Shown in pieces: positions 35,452 to 42,936 of a stretch of DNA of 64,000 nucleotides (within the stretch, counting starts at the first letter, position 1; each line of letters begins with the position of its first letter). Position numbers and translations under genes: made by a program. The stretch covers positions 2,085,501 to 2,149,500 of the forward strand of contig NZ_CP046400.1 of the NCBI RefSeq assembly GCF_009762795.1. Reading direction: 5' to 3'. A model generated the notes under the pieces. The model worked only from the letters and a program-made list of their open reading frames with translations. It searched no databases and was not told the DNA's origin. The stretch is from Pseudodesulfovibrio cashew. Lineage in GTDB: Bacteria > Desulfobacterota > Desulfovibrionia > Desulfovibrionales > Desulfovibrionaceae.

Positions 35452-35500
35452 GTCAAACCCGGAGCGTATGTTTCAGTGCGTGCGGGTTTGACTTTTTTTT
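35452..35500 (+). terminator. Terminator of the nifH-nifB operon
   Basis: A 10-bp stem GTCAAACCCG/CGGGTTTGAC (35452-35461, 35483-35492) with a 21-nt loop, followed by eight T residues. Confidence 0.9.
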
Positions 35501-35576
35501 CCGGGCCGCTTTGCCCGTTTTCGGGAGATGCGGTGTCGGGTCCATGGGTTCGTTAACCTTCAACGGAGAAGATAAT

Positions 35577-35822
35577 ATGAACAAGGCTACGTTGGAAAAA
35601 GTGTTCGAGTACGCATCCAAGCCGGTGCAGGGGACCATGTCCCGCAAACTGCGCAAGGACATCAAGATTCAGGTCAACGAAGGTGAAGTGTACGCGGACG
35701 CCACCCTGTTCCTCGGTGAGGAATTCGTCCGCGTCACCTGTGTGGCGGACGGCGCTTCCGTCAATACCTACTATGACTGGGAAAGGATCGCCTCTGTGCG
35801 GACCATCGGCCCCGTTGAATAG
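35577..35822 (+). CDS. Small hypothetical protein downstream of nifB
   Basis: An 81-residue soluble, mixed-charge protein (MNKATLEKVFEYASKPVQG...) without membrane segment or cysteine cluster apart from a single Cys. It begins after the nif operon terminator with ribosome-binding site CGGAGAAG and is followed by its own terminator, so it is probably a separate transcript. I do not recognise the family. The GC-rich codon use is normal for the region, supporting a real gene. Confidence 0.6.
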   Translation: MNKATLEKVFEYASKPVQGTMSRKLRKDIKIQVNEGEVYADATLFLGEEFVRVTCVADGASVNTYYDWERIASVRTIGPVE

Positions 35823-35846
35823 CACTCACTGAAACGCGCAAAGAGC

Positions 35847-35882
35847 GAGGCCCGCATCGATGTTCGATGCGGGCCTCTTTTT
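35847..35882. terminator. Bidirectional terminator, first of a near-identical pair
   Basis: A 14-bp stem GAGGCCCGCATCGA/TCGATGCGGGCCTC (35847-35860, 35864-35877) followed by five T residues. It serves the 81-residue gene on the plus strand and probably the 77-residue gene on the minus strand. Confidence 0.88.
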
Positions 35883-35895
35883 CCGGTTGCTCTTA

Positions 35896-36129
35896 TCAGT
35901 AGTGACGCCATGCGCCTGGGGCTTCCCTGTAATACTGGTCCATGTATTCGCTGATCCCAATGCGCACTTCGTTGTCGGTTTCGGTGCGGATGACGTTCAG
36001 GGCTGGATCAAGCCCCACGTCCAAGGCTATGTTTTTCAAGTGGTGCTGGACCTGGTCCGCCCGCAGTTGCAGGGCTTCATCCTCATGGAAACGGTCCCTG
36101 GGGAACCGTGCCGCAGTGATGTAGGTCAT
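35896..36129 (-). CDS. Small hypothetical protein
   Basis: A 77-residue, charged, soluble protein (MTYITAARFPRDRFHEDEALQLRAD...), family not recognised. The ATG at 36129 is chosen because AAAGGAGGAGC, an excellent ribosome-binding site, lies directly upstream; the longer open frame has non-protein-like composition. It is enclosed between two nearly identical terminator hairpins and is therefore an independent transcript. Confidence 0.6.
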   Translation of the reverse strand: MTYITAARFPRDRFHEDEALQLRADQVQHHLKNIALDVGLDPALNVIRTETDNEVRIGISEYMDQYYREAPGAWRHY

Positions 36130-36249
36130 GGCTCCTCCTTTGGGTTGCACCTTGCTTTCAGTTTCAATGAACAGATATGCATATATTATAATCATGAATG
36201 GTGTGTTGGCAAGGACCAGACGGGCGCTCTTTCCGTGGCGGAGCGCAAA

Positions 36250-36285
36250 GAGAGAGGCCCGCATCGGGGAATGCGGGCCTCTCTC
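36250..36285 (-). terminator. Terminator downstream of the molybdoenzyme gene
   Basis: A perfect 15-bp stem GAGAGAGGCCCGCAT/ATGCGGGCCTCTCTC (36250-36264, 36271-36285) with a 6-nt loop, followed on the minus strand by TTTGCG. Its core duplicates the hairpin at 35847-35882. Confidence 0.85.
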
Positions 36286-36319
36286 GTTTGGGGGTTGGTA
36301 AGGAGTTCGGTGTAATGTT

Positions 36320-38401
36320 CTATGCTTTGGCAACGGTGACGAAGTGTTCCTGCATGGCAATGGCGCCGCCACCCTTGTCGTACTTCTTGATGCCCTTGGG
36401 CATGAGCTCGTTGTCGGCGATGCCGTGGCCCTTGGCGCGGGACTCACAGGGCAGGGTGTGCCCGAATCCGTGGACCAGGAAGACCGCGTCCGGATGGACG
36501 AAGTCGGTGACAAAGGCCGTGGTGTCGGCTGAGTAGCCGTTGTTGGAGACCGAGACCCTGTCGCCGGTTTCGATGCCCAGCCCCTTGGCCTTTTCGGTGT
36601 TGATCCACAGCTTGTTCTCGGGCATGCGCTCGAAGAGCAGGGCGTTGTTGACCGTGTGTCCCTGGGTGTGCAGGGCGCAACGGCCGAAGGTGATGCGGAA
36701 CTTGTCCTCGGGCGGGAATTCCGGGGAGACGTAGGGCTTGAGGGAGAGCAGGCCGTCGGCCTCGAGCTTCTCGTCGATGACTTGAATCTTGCCGGACGGG
36801 GTCTTGAAGGAGCCGTCGGTCACGGGCTTGTAGACCGCTTCTGAGGCCAGGGCCACGCTGCCGGTCTCGGCGAAGTCCTCGATGGAGTAGCCGGTGCCTT
36901 CGAGCTGGAACTTCCAGATGTCTTCGATGTTCTCGTAGACCAGGTCGTCCAGGCCGAAGCGCTTGGCCAGTCCGGAGTAGATTTCCCAGATGGCCTTGGT
37001 GTCGTAAATCGGTTCCATGGCCCGTTTGCGCATGACAAAGGAGGGCTTGGGGCCGTTCTTGGTCATGATGGTGTCGTCGCGCTCCAGGTAGGGAGAGATG
37101 GGCAGGACCACGTCGGCGTACCAGGCTGTGTCGGACCAGGAGAAGGTCACGGCCACGAGCAGGTCGAGGTTGTCCCACAGTGATTTGACGTCGGCCACGT
37201 CCGGGAAGGCCATGAGGGGGTCATGCCGCTGGGCGATGTACGCCTTGATGGGGTAGGGCTCACCGGTGACGATGGCCTCGTAGGCCAGGTTCACCAGGCC
37301 AGGGCCGGCGTCATAGTGCTTGCGGCCTTCCATCCACCCCACGCCGTCCACGCGCTTGCCTTCGGGCTTGGGGTAAAGGTTCATGAAGGACTGCAGACCC
37401 TTGGCGCCGACATCGCCGGGCTTGCCCATGAAGGGCAGGCCGCCCTTGGCCCCGATGGAGCCGAGCAGGGCGTTGATCAGGTAAATAGTCCGGGTCATGT
37501 AGAAGGAGTCCGCGTAGCGGGCGGTCATCCAGCCGGGGTGCCAGATCACGGACGGGGCGGCTTCAGCCAGCTCGCGGCAGAACGCCTTGAGCGCCTCGGC
37601 GGACACGCCGGTCTCCCTTTCGGCCCACTCCGGGGTGTATTCCTGGACGAAGTCCTTGAGGGTGTCCAGCCCATCGATCCAGTCGGCAACGAATTTCTTG
37701 TCGTACAGCTCTTCATTAATAAGGACATGGATGACGGCCAGGTTGAAGGCGTAGTCAGTTCCGGGGCGGATCATGAAGAAATTGTCCGCCTTGGTGGCGG
37801 GCACGTTGGCGCGGATGTCGATGACGGTCAGCTTGGCGCCCTTGTCCAGGGCGTTGAGTGCGTTGTTGCACTCGGCCACGTTGATGGCTTCCATGATGTT
37901 GCGCTGCTGGAGCACGATGTGCTTGCAGTTGCCGAGGTCGTAGGAGACGCCCTTGCGGCCGAAGCCGAACACGGAGAGGGCCGCGTTCTGCACGTTGCGT
38001 GCGCAGGCCGAGTCGTGGTTGTTGTAGTTGGCCGTGCCGATGCCGCGCAGGAAGGCGCGGTAGAAATCGCGGAAGGGGCCGCCTCGGTCGGAGAAAAGCA
38101 CGGCATCCTTGCCGTATTCCTTCTGCACGGCCTTGAGCTTGTCGGCCACGTAGTCGAGGGCCTCGTCCCAGGAAACCTGTTTCCACTTGCCCTCGCCGCG
38201 CTCGCCTTGGCGGATCATGGGATACTGAGGGCGTTCCTCATCAAAGGTCAGGGCGGTGCCTGCCGCGCCACGCGGACAGAGCGACCCCTTGAGGGATTTG
38301 GCTCCCTCGATGTAGCGGGCCTTGCCGTCCTCTACCTCCACCTTGATGGGGCAGCGCACGGAGCACATGCCGCAGATGCTGTTTACATATTCCTTACTCA
38401 T
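36320..38401 (-). CDS. Molybdopterin oxidoreductase, PhsA/PsrA-like catalytic subunit
   Basis: A 693-residue Mo/W-bisPGD enzyme of the DMSO-reductase superfamily. The N-terminal 4Fe4S motif (ICGMCSVRCPIKVEVEDG... with LCPRGAAG) and NHDSACARN, where the Cys may be the metal ligand, point to thiosulfate/polysulfide reductase-like members. No Tat signal precedes the Fe-S motif, so unlike PhsA/PsrA it should be cytoplasmic. The divergent four-cluster ferredoxin is the likely electron partner; no NrfD/PsrC membrane anchor is adjacent. The start MSKEYV is chosen after GAGGAGGAGCCG. The substrate is unproven. Confidence 0.85.
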   Translation of the reverse strand: MSKEYVNSICGMCSVRCPIKVEVEDGKARYIEGAKSLKGSLCPRGAAGTALTFDEERPQYPMIRQGERGEGKWKQVSWDEALDYVADKLKAVQKEYGKDAVLFSDRGGPFRDFYRAFLRGIGTANYNNHDSACARNVQNAALSVFGFGRKGVSYDLGNCKHIVLQQRNIMEAINVAECNNALNALDKGAKLTVIDIRANVPATKADNFFMIRPGTDYAFNLAVIHVLINEELYDKKFVADWIDGLDTLKDFVQEYTPEWAERETGVSAEALKAFCRELAEAAPSVIWHPGWMTARYADSFYMTRTIYLINALLGSIGAKGGLPFMGKPGDVGAKGLQSFMNLYPKPEGKRVDGVGWMEGRKHYDAGPGLVNLAYEAIVTGEPYPIKAYIAQRHDPLMAFPDVADVKSLWDNLDLLVAVTFSWSDTAWYADVVLPISPYLERDDTIMTKNGPKPSFVMRKRAMEPIYDTKAIWEIYSGLAKRFGLDDLVYENIEDIWKFQLEGTGYSIEDFAETGSVALASEAVYKPVTDGSFKTPSGKIQVIDEKLEADGLLSLKPYVSPEFPPEDKFRITFGRCALHTQGHTVNNALLFERMPENKLWINTEKAKGLGIETGDRVSVSNNGYSADTTAFVTDFVHPDAVFLVHGFGHTLPCESRAKGHGIADNELMPKGIKKYDKGGGAIAMQEHFVTVAKA

Positions 38402-38490
38402 CGGCTCCTCCTCGGGGGAAATTTCGCGCATTTCTTAACGTAGGTCGGACGCTAGCAACGCGTGTCAATCATCTGCAACCATAACCCGGC

Positions 38491-38508
38491 TTGTGAAACA
38501 TGTCACAT
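38491..38508. promoter_or_regulatory. CRP/FNR-family (HcpR-like) palindrome
   Basis: TTGTGA-N6-TCACAT lies in the divergent region between the molybdoenzyme and ferredoxin genes. The core TGTGA-N6-TCACA is perfectly symmetric and matches the HcpR-type motif described for Desulfovibrio. Confidence 0.65.
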
Positions 38509-38555
38509 TATTTTCTTTTATTTTTTTCCAAAAGGGGTTGATTTTTTAAATTTAT

Positions 38556-38573
38556 ATGAGAAATTTGTCACAA
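38556..38573. promoter_or_regulatory. Second, weaker CRP/FNR-family palindrome
   Basis: ATGAGA-N6-TCACAA, read on the minus strand as TTGTGA-N6-TCTCAT. It is centred 65 bp from the first site. The surrounding sequence is strongly AT-rich, and promoters for both divergent genes likely lie here. Confidence 0.5.
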
Positions 38574-38665
38574 GCCGGACTCCCGTTGACCGAGGATGTT
38601 TTTTTCTTCAAACCGGGACTTAACGTAAGAACTGTGCGCATAAATTCGAGCCAGAGGTGAAAAAG

Positions 38666-39115
38666 ATGGCCATTTACAAGATCAAGTTCGACAAGAAACG
38701 GTGCATTGCCTGCGACGCCTGTCTCGTTCACTGCAAGGTGAAGAACCAGGTGCCCACCGGGATCAGTCTCAACCGCCTCATCGCGGAGGGACCCATCGCC
38801 GACAAGGACGGAAAGCCCACGGCAAAGCTCAAGTACGAGAACTGCAAGCACTGCAAGAAGCCCCAGTGCGTGCCCGCCTGTCCCAACGAGGCGCTCTATG
38901 TGCGCGATGATGGGCTTGTGCTTCTCGATCTGGACAAATGTGATGGCTGCAAGGCCTGCATCGAGGCCTGCCCCTGGAGCATTCCGGTCTTCAATGAGGC
39001 GACCGGCAAGATCATGAAATGCGACTATTGCGTGGACCGGGTGGATGCCGGCGGCACCCCGGCCTGCGTCACCGGATGCACGACCCACGCGCTGGAGTTC
39101 GTGCGGCCGGAGTAA
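38666..39115 (+). CDS. Multi-cluster 4Fe-4S ferredoxin subunit (PsrB/PhsB-like)
   Basis: A 149-residue protein with four Cys clusters of the DMSO-reductase electron-transfer type: CIACDACLVHC, CKHCKKPQCVPAC, CDGCKACIEAC and CDYCVDRVDAGGTPACVTGC. It probably carries electrons to or from the divergently encoded molybdoenzyme. No signal peptide fits a cytoplasmic complex. The ATG at 38666 is preferred over the GTG three codons upstream because AGAGGTG is correctly spaced from it. Confidence 0.9.
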   Translation: MAIYKIKFDKKRCIACDACLVHCKVKNQVPTGISLNRLIAEGPIADKDGKPTAKLKYENCKHCKKPQCVPACPNEALYVRDDGLVLLDLDKCDGCKACIEACPWSIPVFNEATGKIMKCDYCVDRVDAGGTPACVTGCTTHALEFVRPE

Positions 39116-39189
39116 ATATGGCGTCTACCGTGCGGCCCGTGGCCAATCGGTGATTTTTCAGGGAAACAACACTACTACGAGGAGGCAAC

Positions 39190-40317
39190 GTGTCCCGTTC
39201 CAACAAAACTCTCCTGATGCTGGCCTTGGTCGCGGCAGTCTGCTTCATGGCAGCGCCCGCCATGGCCGATCGTCTGGCTGACGCAATCGCCGAAGCCCAG
39301 CCCCAGGGTGAACCCGGTTACCTCGGTATCCCGGGCGGCCCCCAGCTCAACATCATCATCGGTCTGGTATGGGCCGTGTGGGTAGGCTGGATCTTCTCCA
39401 CCGTCGGCGCGTTCGGCGGCATCATGGCCGGTGTCGGTCACATCACCATTTACGGTCTGGGCGACTACGCCAAGTCGTTCAAGAAGACCATGAAGCTGAA
39501 CAAGGTCGTCACCGACTCCATCCGCGTGTCCAACCAGTGGCTCGTCGGTTGTTCCGCCGCTCTGTCCTCCTTCAACTACTACAAGGCCGGCCGCCTGGTG
39601 CTGCCCCTGGGTATCGCCCTGGCCATCGGCTCCGTGGCCGGTTCCTGGCTCGTGCCCTGGCTGACCGCCGGTAAGATCTCCCTGAAGGCTTACCTCGGTT
39701 ACTTCGGCCTCTTCGTCCTGTTCCTGGGCTGCTACCTCCTGTACGAGACCACCCCCAAGGGCCAGGCGAACAAAAAGGCTGCCAAGAAGGCCGCCGAGGC
39801 TTTCCAGAAGTCCGTCAAGGAACAGCAGGCCGGCGGCAACGTCGACATGGCTGAAATGGGCGTCAAGGTCCAGAAGTTCACCCCCACCGCCTGTGAGTTC
39901 AGCTTCTTCGGCGTTGAGTTCAGCTTCAACCCCCTGATCCCGGTCGTCGGCGGTTTCTTCATCGCTGCCATGGCCTCCTTCCTGGGTGTCGGCGGCGGCT
40001 TCCTGCTGGTGCCGTTCCTGACCTCCGTTGCCGGTCTGCCCATGTACCTGGTCGCCGGTACCTCCGCTCTGGCGGTCCTCATCGGCATGGTCAACTCCAT
40101 CGCCTCCTACATGCTGCTCAAGCAGACCCCGGTCGAGTGGGGCCTGATCGGCGCCGAGCTCATCGGTATCGTCATCGGTTCCCTGATCGGACCCAAGACC
40201 TCCAAGTTCATCCCGGACAAGGTCCTGAAGTACATCTTCATCGTCCTCGCTGCCTACGTTGGTATCCGCTACACCACCAAGGGCTTCCTCGGTTACTCCG
40301 TGGTTCCCCCCTTCTAA
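39190..40317 (+). CDS. TauE/SafE family anion exporter
   Basis: A 375-residue inner-membrane protein with an N-terminal signal-like helix ending AMA and about eight further helices. The TauE/SafE family signature GASFLGVGGGFLLVPFL-type sequence (here MASFLGVGGGFLLVPFL) occurs in the second half, and a matching VGAFGGIMAGVGH in the first. Members move sulfite, sulfoacetate or other sulfur-containing anions. Its place behind a PsrB-like ferredoxin and near a PhsA-like enzyme suggests transport of a sulfur oxyanion. Start is GTG after GAGGAGGCAAC. Confidence 0.88.
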   Translation: MSRSNKTLLMLALVAAVCFMAAPAMADRLADAIAEAQPQGEPGYLGIPGGPQLNIIIGLVWAVWVGWIFSTVGAFGGIMAGVGHITIYGLGDYAKSFKKTMKLNKVVTDSIRVSNQWLVGCSAALSSFNYYKAGRLVLPLGIALAIGSVAGSWLVPWLTAGKISLKAYLGYFGLFVLFLGCYLLYETTPKGQANKKAAKKAAEAFQKSVKEQQAGGNVDMAEMGVKVQKFTPTACEFSFFGVEFSFNPLIPVVGGFFIAAMASFLGVGGGFLLVPFLTSVAGLPMYLVAGTSALAVLIGMVNSIASYMLLKQTPVEWGLIGAELIGIVIGSLIGPKTSKFIPDKVLKYIFIVLAAYVGIRYTTKGFLGYSVVPPF

Positions 40318-40342
40318 GTCGCGAATCCGAAGCATGAAAACA

Positions 40343-40367
40343 GGGGCCGCCCGTTGTGGGCGGCCCC
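40343..40367 (+). other. Intercistronic GC hairpin
   Basis: A perfect 10-bp stem GGGGCCGCCC/GGGCGGCCCC (40343-40352, 40358-40367) with a 5-nt loop and no T-tract, between the TauE gene and the next gene. It may attenuate or stabilise the transcript. Confidence 0.55.
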
Positions 40368-40388
40368 GTCAAACCAACAGGACAGACT

Positions 40389-40982
40389 ATGACCGGCCAA
40401 ATGGTATACGAATTTCTCGATCCCTGGATGATCTGGGCCTTCCGCCTGACGGACAATCCCTACGTGGGCTTCGCCATAGGCATCTTCTGGATCTGCCTCA
40501 CCGCCACCATCATCGGCGAGCTGTGCATGGCCGGGGTCTATTTCCTCAATGCCAAGCATTTCGCCAAGATAAACCGGGACATGGTCAGTCATCACAACCT
40601 CTCCGTCCAGGCCATCGGCGTCAAGGACAAGGCCGCCTGGAAGGCCTGCAACTCCATCGCCAACGAGGCCTTCGGCAAAAATTTCTTCTCCCACATCGCG
40701 CTGTTCGCGTCCTCCCTCTGGGTGGTCCCGTTCGGCATCGGCTGGCTCTTCTACCGCTTCGGTCAGGTGGACTTCTCAGTGCCGTTCATCGGTGCGGTGG
40801 GCCCGGCCTTCATCTTCATCCCGGCCTACATCCTGACCCGCTACCTTTTTGAAAAGGCCAAGCCGTGGCTGCCGCTTTTCCGGTTCATCAAGCGGAAGAT
40901 TCGCGAGAACGAAGGCGAGGACAACATGTTGCTGTTCTCGGACCTGGTCAAGCAAGACGAACCGGTTCCCGGCAACTCCTGA
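40389..40982 (+). CDS. Hypothetical inner-membrane protein
   Basis: A 197-residue protein with about three to four hydrophobic helices (IGIFWICLTATIIGELCMAGVYFL, ALFASSLWVVPFGIGWLF, VGPAFIFIPAYILTRYLF) and a charged cytoplasmic tail. Family not recognised. It follows the TauE/SafE gene after a hairpin and precedes a terminator, so it is likely the last gene of the ferredoxin-TauE operon and may work with the exporter. The ATG at 40389 follows AGGACAG. Confidence 0.65.
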   Translation: MTGQMVYEFLDPWMIWAFRLTDNPYVGFAIGIFWICLTATIIGELCMAGVYFLNAKHFAKINRDMVSHHNLSVQAIGVKDKAAWKACNSIANEAFGKNFFSHIALFASSLWVVPFGIGWLFYRFGQVDFSVPFIGAVGPAFIFIPAYILTRYLFEKAKPWLPLFRFIKRKIRENEGEDNMLLFSDLVKQDEPVPGNS

Positions 40983-40996
40983 TCAACGACACCAAG

Positions 40997-41023
40997 AGCC
41001 GCCCTCCGGGGCGGCTTTGTTCT
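40997..41023 (+). terminator. Terminator of the ferredoxin-TauE operon
   Basis: An 8-bp stem AGCCGCCC/GGGCGGCT (40997-41004, 41009-41016) is followed by TTGTTCTTT. Confidence 0.75.
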
Positions 41024-41259
41024 TTGAAGCCTCGAAGGGCGTACGTCAAAAGGGCACGTGCTGCATCCATCGTTACGGCTGATCGATGCCGAACGCATGA
41101 ACCTGTGGATCGCTGCTTTCCGCATCCAACCATCCTTGTCGAAAAGTGCAAGTTCTGAGGAACGGAGAGGAACGCAACGAGCCTCGACTGCCGGGTTTTA
41201 CCTGCCCCGGGGCAAGGACCTAGCTGGTGGTGTCTGCATAACCGCAGGCTCCGGGCAAT
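41024..41259. other. Intergenic stretch without a recognised gene
   Basis: Lies between two convergent terminators. Short frames here have no ribosome-binding site or protein-like composition. Nothing further seen. Confidence 0.5.
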
Positions 41260-41283
41260 AAAAAAGCCGCCCGGAAGGGCGGC
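41260..41283 (-). terminator. Terminator of the PH-like membrane protein gene
   Basis: A 7-bp stem GCCGCCC/GGGCGGC (41266-41272, 41277-41283) with GGAA loop. On the minus strand it is followed by TTTTTTATTG. Confidence 0.85.
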
Positions 41284-41314
41284 CTGTGGATTGCCGTTCA
41301 GGTTTGATCGGAGC

Positions 41315-41827
41315 CTAGCCCCGAATCTTCTCCACTTCCTCCATGAAGCCGGGCAGGTCGGCGGGGCCGAGCAGGTAGAAGCGCTCTTCGGTCTGAAAAC
41401 AGAGCACGTCCGGCCGGTTGGAGACGATCACCGCCTCCCGGTTGTCCTTGACCAGGACAACGCCGGAGCGGTACCCGGCGAAGTGCATGAATTTCTTTGT
41501 CTTGGTGACCTTGAAGGCTTCGTCCGTGGCCAGGTTGGCGGGATAGGTCTTGACCACGGAGGCCCAGGGAATGACCGCGCTGGCAAAGGGCGGGGCGGCC
41601 AGGAGCACTCCTTCGTCGGCCACAGTGATGGAGGCGCGCTTGGGCGTGATGTAGAGCATGTACCAGTAGAAAACGGACAGCGGCCCGGCCACTGCGATGA
41701 GGCAGATGGCGGACCAGAGCAGCCCGGAGTTGAAGCACCAGGCAACAGCGGCCGCCACTGCGGCCACGAAGATGAGGAAGAGCGACAGAATCGTACTGCT
41801 CATGGGAACTTTGTATGTCTTCGCCAC
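41315..41827 (-). CDS. Membrane protein with bacterial PH-like domain
   Basis: A 170-residue protein: two adjacent hydrophobic helices near residues 10-55, then a beta-rich domain with ITPKRASITVADEGVLLAAPPFASAVIPWASV, resembling bacterial PH-domain proteins of the YdbT/PH_10 kind. Function unknown. Start is a GTG at 41827 with GGAGAAATAC upstream; the longer frame upstream overlaps a terminator-like hairpin and has no ribosome-binding site. It is divergent from the PhnD-like operon. Confidence 0.65.
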   Translation of the reverse strand: MAKTYKVPMSSTILSLFLIFVAAVAAAVAWCFNSGLLWSAICLIAVAGPLSVFYWYMLYITPKRASITVADEGVLLAAPPFASAVIPWASVVKTYPANLATDEAFKVTKTKKFMHFAGYRSGVVLVKDNREAVIVSNRPDVLCFQTEERFYLLGPADLPGFMEEVEKIRG

Positions 41828-41977
41828 GTATTTCTCCTTGTTTTGGGTGCGTTGTTGCGCACAGGGACATACATACGGACTATGAAGCTCGTTGCCAAGG
41901 GATATAACGCCTTGGAGTGCATTGCGAAATGGGGTATCGTTGGAGACAACGCCCGGAAAGGGCGGTTTGGAGTGAGG

Positions 41978-42928
41978 ATGCATGAACATGTGATCGCTTT
42001 CGCAGGGAGGCTGCGCGGTTTGGCGGCAGGATTCTGCTGCCTGCTACTGCTCGTCTCGCTGGCGGCCTGCGGGGACAGCGAGCCCGTAGTCAGGGTCGAT
42101 CTCTCCAAGCGGGAGAAGATCACGGCTCCCCAACGCAAGGAGGCCATCACCTACGCCTACCTGCCCCAGTATTCGCACACCATCTCCTTCCAGCGGCACC
42201 GCGCGTTGCTGCAATACCTGCGGGAGACCACCGGCCTGCCCCTGCGACAGATCTTTCCCGACACCTTCGACGAGCACATCGCCATGGTCCAGCGCGGCGA
42301 GATAGACATCTCCTTTTCCAACCCGTTCGTTTACGTAAAGCTGGCCCGGTTCGGGGCCACGGCCTTTGCGCGTACGGTGGAGCCCTCCGGCCAACCCTAT
42401 TTTCAGGGCCAGGTCATCTGCCGCACGGACAACCCGACCATCAGAACCATCGAGGACTGCCGCGGCAAGCGGTGGATCGCGGTGGACCCGCGTTCGGCAG
42501 GCGGCTATCTCTTTCCCCTCGGGCTTTTCTATGACCACGGGATCAGGCTGGGCGATTTCGCCGAGGTGGATTTCGCGCCCGGACCGGGCGGAAAGCAGGA
42601 GAAGGTGGTCCTGGCGGTCCATGCCGGGGCCTACGACATAGGCACCATTCGACGGGGCGCGCTCGACGTGGTGGCCGGAAAGATCGATCTCACCAACATC
42701 CGCATCCTGGCCGAAACCAGGCCTTTCCCCGGCTGGGTTTATGCCGCGCGAAAGGGGCTCGATCCAGACATAGTCTCCCGAATCGCCTCGGCCATGTTCG
42801 AACTGGACAAGCCGGGCGGCGGACATGAGGGCATCCTCGAAGCGGCGGGCATGCGCGGCATCCTGCCCGCCAAGGACGCCGACTACGACTCGGTCCGTGA
42901 TCTGGCCGACAAACTGGGCTTCAAGTAG
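41978..42928 (+). CDS. PhnD-like phosphate/phosphonate-type binding lipoprotein
   Basis: A 316-residue lipoprotein (lipobox LAAC near residue 28) of the PhnD/PtxB periplasmic-binding family. Segments AYLPQYSHTISFQRHRALLQYL, GEIDISFSNPFVYVKLARFGA and GKRWIAVDPRSAGGYLFP fit the family. No transporter permease or ATPase is adjacent. It is followed 8 bp later by a sensor kinase gene, so it probably serves as the kinase's ligand-binding partner. The start is ambiguous between ATG 41978 and a GTG two codons upstream. Confidence 0.82.
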   Translation: MHEHVIAFAGRLRGLAAGFCCLLLLVSLAACGDSEPVVRVDLSKREKITAPQRKEAITYAYLPQYSHTISFQRHRALLQYLRETTGLPLRQIFPDTFDEHIAMVQRGEIDISFSNPFVYVKLARFGATAFARTVEPSGQPYFQGQVICRTDNPTIRTIEDCRGKRWIAVDPRSAGGYLFPLGLFYDHGIRLGDFAEVDFAPGPGGKQEKVVLAVHAGAYDIGTIRRGALDVVAGKIDLTNIRILAETRPFPGWVYAARKGLDPDIVSRIASAMFELDKPGGGHEGILEAAGMRGILPAKDADYDSVRDLADKLGFK

Positions 42929-42936
42929 GGGTGGGC

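Noticed and set aside
31180-41967. Shared 18-bp string AACGCCCGGAAAGGGCGG at about 31179 and 41949 as a dispersed repeat
   Set aside because: It is mainly a short GC hairpin with a GGAAA loop, a common motif in this DNA; no longer homology flanks the two copies.
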